A stretch of 11,024 nucleotides of DNA from positions 1 through 11,024 of the forward strand of contig JAFQIF010000139.1 in assembly GCA_017397695.1 (NCBI GenBank), given 5' to 3'. A program made the position numbers and the translations under genes. Source of the stretch: Clostridia bacterium. GTDB lineage: Bacteria > Bacillota_A > Clostridia > Christensenellales > Aristaeellaceae. Of the stretch, positions 1 through 5,127 are shown in pieces; the stretch's first letter is position 1; each line of letters starts with the position of its first letter. A model generated the notes under the pieces. It did no database searches. It saw nothing but the letters and a program-made list of their open reading frames with translations, and was not told the origin of the DNA.

Positions 1-390
1 AGAAATGATCAGAACCTTGACGCGGCAGCGAATCTGACGGGCGAGATGCTCGCAGAGCTTTACGTGATGCGCGAGGACGTATACGCGCGCGATCTCAGAG
101 AGCTGGGCTTTTATCTGGGCAAGTTCATCTATTTGTGTGACTGCTATGAAGATATCGAGCGCGATATCAAAAAAAAGAACTATAATCCGCTCATTGAGCG
201 AAGCAGGGATAAAGCATTTGCCATGCACTGTGAGCAGATGCTCTCGGATATGATGGCCCGCGCGGCGCTGGCATTTGAGCGCCTGCCGCTGCTGGAGGAT
301 GCGGAGATCATGCGCAATATCCTGTATTCGGGCATCTGGCTCAGGTTTGAAAACGCAGGCGAGAGAAGAAAGGCGAAGAATAAGCAATGA
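1..390 (+). CDS. DUF5685 family protein, C-terminal part (5' truncated by window)
   Basis: The reading frame is open from base 1 and ends at TGA 388-390, so only the last 129 residues are visible and the true start lies upstream. The fragment is helical and charged. The stretch [20 protein letters not shown] followed by IKKKNYNPL matches, from memory, the conserved C-terminal block of DUF5685 proteins (consensus resembling GRFIYLxDAYEDLExDxKxxxYNPL). That family is common in Clostridia, is usually near 280-300 residues, and has no established function. The stop overlaps the next ATG in ATGA (387-390), so the two genes are almost certainly co-transcribed and translationally coupled. DUF5685 next to a J-domain gene is a recurrent clostridial pairing, which supports the family call. 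An internal ATG at 46 is not the start, because conserved-looking sequence continues upstream of it. Confidence 0.8.
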   Translation, partial: RNDQNLDAAANLTGEMLAELYVMREDVYARDLRELGFYLGKFIYLCDCYEDIERDIKKKNYNPLIERSRDKAFAMHCEQMLSDMMARAALAFERLPLLEDAEIMRNILYSGIWLRFENAGERRKAKNKQ

Positions 391-1133
391 CAGATCCGTA
401 TCAGGTGCTCGGGGTTTCCCCGACAGCGACAGACGACGAGGTCAAAAAAGCATACAGACAACTGTGCAAAAAGTATCACCCGGATGCAAATGTGGGCAAG
501 CCGGACGCTGCTCAGGCAGAAAAAAAGTTCATGGAAGTCCAGCAGGCATACGAGGAGATCATGCATAGGCGCCAGGGCGGCGGTGCGCGCGCCGGCAGCG
601 GCTATAACGGGCCTCAGCAGCAACAGCAGCGTCCATATGGCTATGGCGGCTATGGTCAGGGTTACGACGATGATCCGTTTGCTTCGTTCTTCGGCGGCGC
701 GTATGGCTACGGCCAACAGCAGTATCGTCAGCAGGAACAGGACACCGTGATTGAAATGCGCGCTGCTGCGAATTATATCAATACCGGCCATTATGCCGAA
801 GCGCTCAATGCGCTCAACAGCGTGCCTGCTGGCAAGCGCAATGCGCGCTGGTATTATCTCAGCGCATTGGCGCAGGCTGGTCTGCATAATAATGCGCAGG
901 CGATGGAATATGCGCGCCAGGCGGTCAATATGGAGCCGGGCAATATGCAGTATCAGCAGCTGCTCAGTCAGCTTCAGGGCGGAGGAAGCTGGTATGGACA
1001 GCGGGGCACAAGCTACGGCAGGCAGAGTTATGGTCAGCCGAATCTGTGTTGTACATTCCTGGCGCTGCAGATGTGCTGCAGCTGCTGCAGCGGCGGCCGG
1101 ATGTTCTTCTATCCGTGGTTCTGCTGTTGTTAA
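387..1133 (+). CDS. J-domain (DnaJ-like) protein with TPR-like region and Cys-rich tail
   Basis: A 248-residue J-domain protein, probably a co-chaperone that stimulates an Hsp70 (DnaK-type) ATPase. Residues 3-60 form the J domain with the invariant HPD at 31-33 in KKYHPDAN. A Gly/Gln/Tyr-rich linker follows (about 64-116, with a run of five Gln at 77-81). Residues 120-195 read as paired helices of TPR type ([20 protein letters not shown] and a second helix pair ending near EPGN). The last 30 residues hold nine cysteines (221, 222, 230, 231, 233, 234, 246, 247, 248). It lacks the DnaJ zinc-finger CxxCxGxG repeats, so it is not DnaJ itself. The ATG overlaps the upstream stop (ATGA). The nearest Shine-Dalgarno-like AAAGG (369-373) is 13 nt away, so start-stop coupling probably matters. 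A terminator follows at 1152-1177. The role of the tail is unknown; metal binding or membrane association are possibilities. Confidence 0.88.
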   Translation: MTDPYQVLGVSPTATDDEVKKAYRQLCKKYHPDANVGKPDAAQAEKKFMEVQQAYEEIMHRRQGGGARAGSGYNGPQQQQQRPYGYGGYGQGYDDDPFASFFGGAYGYGQQQYRQQEQDTVIEMRAAANYINTGHYAEALNALNSVPAGKRNARWYYLSALAQAGLHNNAQAMEYARQAVNMEPGNMQYQQLLSQLQGGGSWYGQRGTSYGRQSYGQPNLCCTFLALQMCCSCCSGGRMFFYPWFCCC

Positions 1134-1151
1134 AAAAGGATTTATCATTCG

Positions 1152-1177
1152 AACCGGAGCGAAGGCCCCGGTTTTTT
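1152..1177 (+). terminator. Rho-independent terminator after the J-domain gene
   Basis: The arms AACCGGAGC (1152-1160) and GCCCCGGTT (1165-1173) pair with one internal A-C mismatch around a GAAG loop. The T run 1172-1177 follows directly. It lies 18 bases after the stop at 1133 and closes the DUF5685/J-domain operon. Confidence 0.85.
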
Positions 1178-1214
1178 CCATGTTTCACGGCATCAAAAAA
1201 CTCTTTTCAGATTG

Positions 1215-1243
1215 TTTTCTTTGCATTTTTCCGGGCTTACAAT
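1215..1243 (+). promoter_or_regulatory. Weak candidate promoter for the JAB-like gene
   Basis: TACAAT (1238-1243) is a good -10 sequence. The best correctly spaced -35 is the poor TTTTCT (1215-1220, 17-bp spacer); TTGTTT (1212-1217) would need a 20-bp spacer. A promoter is expected here because a terminator lies just upstream, but the -35 assignment is uncertain. Confidence 0.35.
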
Positions 1244-1278
1244 GGGGTTAAATTGATGTACCTGAAAGGAAGAACCCT

Positions 1279-1596
1279 ATGCTTCACAGGATTGAAGAGA
1301 TTGCCGAGAGGCTTTTGCTTCATACCGGTTATCCGCTCACAGCTGTCGTCTCGCTGGATGAAAATGGAATGATGATCGATATCTGCCTGTTTGATACGTA
1401 CTGGCAGTCGGACAGTATGTGCGTTGCGCCTGCTGCGAGCGAAATCTGGCTGATCAGCCATCATCCGGAAGGCGGGAAAATGCCGTATAACGAAGATTTG
1501 TACAGCATGGAGCGCGTAAAGGCAATGGTGGATGGCGCACAGATACGCTTCTTTTTGGTCAGCGAATACGATGGGTGCATGGCGCTTTCCGTTTAA
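1279..1596 (+). CDS. Small divergent RadC/JAB-like domain protein
   Basis: A 105-residue protein starting at ATG 1279, with AAAGGAAG (1265-1272) six bases upstream. I do not recognise it by name, but its layout follows the C-terminal JAB (JAMM-type) domain of RadC. There is an N-terminal helix, then strands around AVVSLDENG, then IWLISHHPEG and a downstream PYNEDL, and a final DGCMALSV like the end of RadC. The segment H62-P63-x5-P69-x3-D73 has the same spacing as the RadC metal motif HxHPxxxxxPSxxD. However, the first metal-binding His position is Ser60 (SHHP) and the motif Ser is Tyr70, so a classical zinc site is doubtful; His61 might substitute. RadC itself is about 220 residues with an N-terminal HhH region that is absent here. 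The gene stands alone between a terminator and a new promoter. Function is unknown; the fold assignment rests on motif spacing only. Confidence 0.6.
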   Translation: MLHRIEEIAERLLLHTGYPLTAVVSLDENGMMIDICLFDTYWQSDSMCVAPAASEIWLISHHPEGGKMPYNEDLYSMERVKAMVDGAQIRFFLVSEYDGCMALSV

Positions 1597-1614
1597 TCTC
1601 TGATGTGCTATAAT
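1586..1614 (+). promoter_or_regulatory. Extended -10 promoter for the alpha/beta hydrolase gene
   Basis: TGCTATAAT (1606-1614) is a perfect extended -10 (TGnTATAAT). A weak -35, TTTCCG (1586-1591), lies 17 bp upstream inside the end of the preceding gene. The predicted transcript starts near 1621, about 26 nt before the TTG start codon. Confidence 0.7.
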
Positions 1615-1630
1615 AGGCATCATGGCTTTC

Positions 1631-1637
1631 GGGAGGA
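1631..1637 (+). promoter_or_regulatory. Ribosome binding site fixing the TTG start at 1647
   Basis: GGGAGGA (1631-1637) is a strong Shine-Dalgarno sequence nine bases before TTG 1647. The ATGs at 1622 and 1637 are in another frame, so TTG is the best-supported start. Confidence 0.7.
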
Positions 1638-1646
1638 TGGCGAATC

Positions 1647-2636
1647 TTGAACAAAAGAACCTACGCCGTAGGCAGACCTGCGCTGCTGGCAGCGCTTTTG
1701 TTTGCTTTTGTGCTGGCGGTAAGCGCAGCCTGTTTTGCTGTGTCGGGTGCTCATGTGCTTGATGCGGCCCTGAATGGCAGAAAAACCGCCGAAGCTGCGC
1801 AGGGCAGAGTGACGCGCTCAGCGCTGAAAGCGCAGATGCACATGGAGCAGGCGCATACGCGCGTTCGAGGTTGGCTTACTGTTGTGCAGCGCGAAGCGGT
1901 TTCGCTCAGCACCGGACGCGGCAGACTAACGGCGCAGCTATATATGCCGATTGGCAATGCACGACAGGCGCCGTGGGCTCTCGTGCTTCATGGCGGGCTG
2001 GGCAGTGACCATACACAGGTGATGGACGTAGCCTGTAAGCTTTCTCTGGAAGGCTACAGGGTGCTGACACCCGATTTGTATGCGCATGGAAGCAGCGATG
2101 GAAGCGTGGCATCACTGGGTATACTGGATGCACAGGATGTACAGGCGTGGGTTCAGTGGATGATGATGAATGACAGGAATGCGCAGATCGTCATCTTTGG
2201 GCAGGATGAGGGCGCTGTTGCAGCGCTGCTGGCTGCTGGCGATGGCCTTCCGGGCAGCGTCGCTGCAATTGCGGCGGACAGCGCCTATATAAGCGTAGAA
2301 AAAAAGGCGCTGGAGCTGCTGGCGTTGGTTGAGCCGGCTATCCTTCAGCAGCGTCTCTTTCCATTGGCTTATCGACTGGAGCATGGCGTAAGCCTGACGC
2401 AGGGCGATGTTGCCCGCTGCATAGAGGGCGTTCAGACACCGCTTTTGCTCATCCACGGTACAGGAGATGAGGATGTGCTTGCCTGGCAGAGTGAGGATAT
2501 CGCCCTGGCGGCAGGAGAAAATGCGCAGCTTCTGCTGGTTGAAGGCGCAGCCCATGGTATGGCCAGGTTTCTTGAGCCGGAGCGCTATTACGATGCGCTA
2601 ATGCGCTTTTTTGACGACAATCGGAAAGAAAATTAA
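1647..2636 (+). CDS. Membrane-anchored alpha/beta hydrolase with Asp at the nucleophile elbow
   Basis: A 329-residue protein with a TTG start chosen on its ribosome site. Residues 10-33 form one hydrophobic segment, read as a signal anchor or uncleaved signal peptide, so the catalytic domain should lie outside the membrane. The alpha/beta hydrolase fold follows: oxyanion-type LHGG (114-117), strand and loop GYRVLTPDLYAHGSSDG (136-152), elbow FGQDEGA (184-190), IHGTGDEDV (269-277) with the likely acid Asp274 or Asp276, and AAHGM (301-305) with the likely catalytic His303. The family it most resembles (BAAT/YqkD-like serine hydrolases, COG1073) has GxSxG at the elbow. Here the residue is Asp187 (codon GAT, 2205-2207). 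Asp nucleophiles occur in haloalkane dehalogenases and epoxide hydrolases, so it could be active with other chemistry or be a non-catalytic relative. It forms a single-gene unit between a promoter and a terminator. Substrate unknown. Confidence 0.85.
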   Translation: MNKRTYAVGRPALLAALLFAFVLAVSAACFAVSGAHVLDAALNGRKTAEAAQGRVTRSALKAQMHMEQAHTRVRGWLTVVQREAVSLSTGRGRLTAQLYMPIGNARQAPWALVLHGGLGSDHTQVMDVACKLSLEGYRVLTPDLYAHGSSDGSVASLGILDAQDVQAWVQWMMMNDRNAQIVIFGQDEGAVAALLAAGDGLPGSVAAIAADSAYISVEKKALELLALVEPAILQQRLFPLAYRLEHGVSLTQGDVARCIEGVQTPLLLIHGTGDEDVLAWQSEDIALAAGENAQLLLVEGAAHGMARFLEPERYYDALMRFFDDNRKEN

Positions 2637-2639
2637 AGG

Positions 2640-2667
2640 AACGCGGAGAGTTTTCTCCGCGTTTTTT
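2640..2667 (+). terminator. Strong rho-independent terminator after the hydrolase gene
   Basis: Perfect 10-bp arms AACGCGGAGA (2640-2649) and TCTCCGCGTT (2654-2663) enclose a GTTT loop. The T run 2662-2667 completes it, three bases after the stop codon. Confidence 0.93.
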
Positions 2668-2681
2668 CAGGTTCGTATCGT

Positions 2682-2708
2682 CTGCCGCATTTGCAGGCGG
2701 TAGTTTTT
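2682..2708 (+). terminator. Possible second terminator (tandem)
   Basis: CTGCCGC (2682-2688) can pair with GCGGTAG (2697-2703) with one G-T wobble across an 8-base loop, followed by TTTTT (2704-2708). It would back up the terminator just upstream and insulate the polysaccharide operon promoter. The larger loop and wobble pair make it weaker. Confidence 0.45.
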
Positions 2709-2719
2709 AGTCTGATCTA

Positions 2720-2748
2720 TTGCGGCTTTATCCTTCGTAGTGTATAAT
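2720..2748 (+). promoter_or_regulatory. Sigma-A-type promoter of the polysaccharide operon
   Basis: TTGCGG (2720-2725) and a perfect TATAAT (2743-2748) are 17 bp apart. Transcription would begin near 2755, leaving a leader of about 137 nt before the permease gene. It is the only strong promoter I see for the whole cluster from 2892 on. Confidence 0.75.
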
Positions 2749-2754
2749 GAGTAT

Positions 2755-2891
2755 GGAATACTATGATATTACATGTGTTTTGTCATGAGAAATTATACCG
2801 CTGCAAGCAATGCACGATTAAGCGGATGTTGCTTGGGTTTCTGGTGAGAGCATAAGAATCAAAGAATAATTGATGTGAGGCATAACGCTTT
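2755..2891 (+). other. Long untranslated leader with interlocking inverted repeats
   Basis: This AT-rich stretch is the predicted 5' leader of the export operon. CCGCT (2798-2802) can pair with AGCGG (2821-2825), and CAAGCAA (2804-2810) with TTGCTTG (2829-2835). Because the arms interleave, they would form either two alternative hairpins or a pseudoknot. GTGAGG (2875-2880), 11 bases before ATG 2892, is a moderate ribosome site. No known riboswitch class or terminator was recognised in it. Confidence 0.4.
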
Positions 2892-4346
2892 ATGGATATG
2901 AAAAAGTCGAAGAAGTTGCTGGGATATCTGGCGGCAGCATACTGGGCACTGGTGATCGTGATTTACCTTGTGGCTTGCCAGCAGTTTCATTATACAAGGG
3001 TTACGAGCGATCCGTTGTCTGCCGGCACAACCGTCGGTGAAATTGTGGACGGCGTGACCATTCGCCAGACAATTCAGGTCCCTGCGGACAACATGACGGA
3101 TATTTCACTGATGACTGCGGCATATGGACGTGAGAATACCGGCGTGATGACGATTGCCCTCACAGATGAACAGGGTGTCCAGGTGGCTGTTCAGCGTGCG
3201 GATGTGAATTCGTTTGAAGACGATAAGTATACGCAGATTGTGCTGGATGAGCCTGTGCTGGGCCGTGCAGGCGAGACGCTGTGGATGACGCTGACGACAG
3301 AAGGATGTATGCCTGGCAATGCCGTGACGGTTTATGCGGGCAATACGGTGACTGCCGGAAGATTTGATATCGTGCAGAATATTACCGAAGAGGATCGCTA
3401 TACGGTCAATGGACAGATGGGTGCGGGAAAGCTCTGTGTAAAAGTAGGCGGCACGGAGGAACTCAATTTCTACAAGACATATTGGTTTGTTGTTGCAGGC
3501 GCGTTCGCTGTGCTTGCTGCGCTGTGTGCGTATTGGTGGAAGCAGGCGAAGCAGAACAGAAACAATCCGCTTGTGGCTGTATGCACGATGTGTACGCGCT
3601 ACAGCTTCCTGGTCAAGCAGCTGGTCAGCCGCGATTTCAAGACAAAGTATAAGCGCAGCGTACTGGGTATGGCGTGGAGCTTTCTGAATCCTCTGATGAC
3701 CATGTGCGTCCAATATGTTGTGTTTTCTACGTTGTTCAAGAGCGATATTCCAAATTATGCCGTATATCTGCTCACAGGTATTGTATTTATGAGCTTTTTC
3801 AATGAAGCAGTCTCCATGGGTATGACGTCTATCACGGGAAATGCCGCGCTGATCAAAAAGGTTTATATGCCCAAGTGCATCTATCCTGTCAGCCGCGTGA
3901 TTTCTTCGCTGGTCAATTTTGTGATTGCGCTCATTCCGCTGCTTTTGGTGATGCTGGCAACTGGCCTCTGGCCGCGTCCGGCGCTGCTGTTGCTTGTGTT
4001 TGACATCCTCTGCTTGTTGGGTTTTGTAACGGGGATGGGCTTGCTGTTGACCACGGCTATGACGTTCTTCCAGGATACGCAGTTCCTTTGGGGCGTGGTG
4101 AGCATGATGTGGATGTATCTGACGCCGGTATTCTATCCCGAAACCATCATCCCGGCCAAGCTGCTTACGCTTTATCATATGAACCCCATGTATCAGTACA
4201 TTACCTTTGCGCGTATCTGCATCATTGACGGCGTGTCGCCTACGCCGACGGCGTATCTGTGGTGCATTGTTTCCTCGATTGTTGTTCTTGCGCTGGGCGT
4301 GATTGTGTTTAAGAAGAATCAGGACAAGTTCGTCCTGTATCTGTGA
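2892..4346 (+). CDS. ABC-2 polysaccharide export permease with extra N-terminal extracytoplasmic domain
   Basis: A 484-residue membrane subunit of a Wzm/RgpC/TagG-type ABC exporter, moving a lipid-linked polysaccharide across the cytoplasmic membrane with the ATPase encoded next. The usual permease, about 260 residues, fits the C-terminal half. The cytoplasmic interface SRDFKTKYKRSVLGMAW (246-262) and FLNPL lead into about six membrane segments between 262 and 475, with family-typical GNAALIKKVYMPK and LTPVFYP motifs. The N-terminal 225 residues are extra: a membrane helix (11-29), a polar beta-rich region (about 33-190) and a second helix (197-216). That topology places the extra region outside the cell. 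Its run of strands (RQTIQVPADN, AAYGRENTGVMTIALTDEQG, DDKYTQIVLDE) suggests a jelly-roll-like domain of the sort I recall in clostridial polysaccharide membrane proteins. ATG 2892 is preferred over ATG 2898 on ribosome-site spacing. The ATPase gene begins 11 bases after the stop. Confidence 0.9.
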   Translation: MDMKKSKKLLGYLAAAYWALVIVIYLVACQQFHYTRVTSDPLSAGTTVGEIVDGVTIRQTIQVPADNMTDISLMTAAYGRENTGVMTIALTDEQGVQVAVQRADVNSFEDDKYTQIVLDEPVLGRAGETLWMTLTTEGCMPGNAVTVYAGNTVTAGRFDIVQNITEEDRYTVNGQMGAGKLCVKVGGTEELNFYKTYWFVVAGAFAVLAALCAYWWKQAKQNRNNPLVAVCTMCTRYSFLVKQLVSRDFKTKYKRSVLGMAWSFLNPLMTMCVQYVVFSTLFKSDIPNYAVYLLTGIVFMSFFNEAVSMGMTSITGNAALIKKVYMPKCIYPVSRVISSLVNFVIALIPLLLVMLATGLWPRPALLLLVFDILCLLGFVTGMGLLLTTAMTFFQDTQFLWGVVSMMWMYLTPVFYPETIIPAKLLTLYHMNPMYQYITFARICIIDGVSPTPTAYLWCIVSSIVVLALGVIVFKKNQDKFVLYL

Positions 4347-4357
4347 GGTGAAAACAA

Positions 4358-5101
4358 ATGGATACGATCATTGAAGTAAAAGACGTTTCCATGCGTTTTC
4401 GCATGGCAAACGACAATATCCGCAGCATTAAGGAATATGTGGTGCAGCTGATCAAGGGAAAGATTCAGTATAACGAGTTTGAGGCACTCAAAAATGTCAG
4501 CTTTGATGTTAAACGCGGCGAGGTCGTCGGTTTGATTGGCCATAATGGCGCTGGTAAGAGTACGATCCTTAAGGTCATCTCCGGGATCCTCAAGCCGACG
4601 GAGGGCAGCGTGTCCGTGCGCGGCAATATCGCGCCGATGCTTGAACTGGGCAGCGGCTTTGATATGGACATGACCGGACGGGAGAACATCTTTCTCAATG
4701 GCGCGATTCTTGGGTACTCCGAAGAATTCCTCAAGAGCAAGTATAATGAGATTGTGGCATTTTCGGAGATCGGGCAGTTCATTGATGTGCCTCTGCGGAA
4801 TTATTCGTCTGGTATGATTGCCAGATTGGCGTTTTCGATTGCGACGGTGGTTGTGCCTGAGGTGCTGATTGTCGACGAGGTGCTCGCTGTTGGTGATGCT
4901 GCGTTCCAGGAGAAGAGCTATAAGCGCATGATGGAGCTTATGCACGGCGGTACAACGGTGCTTTTTGTCAGCCATAGTCTGCCGCAGATTCGCAGTATGT
5001 GCAATCGTGTGGTCTGGCTGGATCACGGGCAGGTGAAGATGTTTGGCGATACGAAAGAAGTCTGTGATGTGTACGTGCAAAAGAAGAATGCTAATGCGTA
5101 A
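4358..5101 (+). CDS. ABC polysaccharide/teichoic-acid exporter ATP-binding subunit (Wzt/TagH/RgpD type)
   Basis: A 247-residue ATPase that powers the permease encoded upstream. Walker A is GHNGAGKST (61-69), the signature is YSSGM (149-153), Walker B is VLIVDE (169-174) with Glu174, and the switch His206 lies in VLFVSHS. The phrase MLELGSGFDMDMTGRENIFL (94-113) is diagnostic of the polysaccharide-export subfamily rather than of nutrient importers. The length stops at the nucleotide-binding domain, so there is no C-terminal carbohydrate-binding domain like that of the Wzt proteins that recognise a capped O-antigen end; cap-dependent substrate choice by this subunit is therefore unlikely. GAGGTG (4345-4350), seven bases before ATG 4358, overlaps the permease stop codon. 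The stop TAA (5099-5101) is followed 26 bases later by the pyruvyl transferase start, giving tight operon spacing. Confidence 0.94.
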   Translation: MDTIIEVKDVSMRFRMANDNIRSIKEYVVQLIKGKIQYNEFEALKNVSFDVKRGEVVGLIGHNGAGKSTILKVISGILKPTEGSVSVRGNIAPMLELGSGFDMDMTGRENIFLNGAILGYSEEFLKSKYNEIVAFSEIGQFIDVPLRNYSSGMIARLAFSIATVVVPEVLIVDEVLAVGDAAFQEKSYKRMMELMHGGTTVLFVSHSLPQIRSMCNRVVWLDHGQVKMFGDTKEVCDVYVQKKNANA

Positions 5102-5112
5102 TGTATGCATCT

Positions 5113-5118
5113 GAGAGG
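5113..5118 (+). promoter_or_regulatory. Ribosome binding site deciding the pyruvyl transferase start
   Basis: GAGAGG (5113-5118) lies nine bases before ATG 5128. The earlier in-frame ATG at 5101 overlaps the ATPase stop and has only a weak, distant purine run upstream. The protein homology also seems to begin after 5128. Confidence 0.6.
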
Positions 5119-5127
5119 TTGTGTCTG

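Noticed and set aside
599..760. CAG-rich and GGCTATGG-like repeats in the J-domain gene
   Set aside because: They encode the Gln and Gly/Tyr-rich linker, a common low-complexity region; nothing indicates a mobile or regulatory repeat.
180..1181. Long open frame on the - strand (333 codons)
   Set aside because: It runs opposite the DUF5685 and J-domain genes and crosses the terminator. The product is an Ala/Leu/Arg-rich sequence with no recognisable domain, as expected for the antisense of a Gln/Ala/Tyr-rich gene.
2696..2703. GGCGGTAG, matching most of the ops pausing element used by RfaH
   Set aside because: It lies upstream of the predicted promoter and inside a terminator-like hairpin, so it would not be in the operon transcript. 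RfaH and ops are proteobacterial, and the match is only 8 bases.
3105..4178. Long open frame on the - strand (357 codons)
   Set aside because: It is antisense to the permease gene. The product is His/Arg/Gln-rich with no domain or ribosome site, typical of an antisense shadow.
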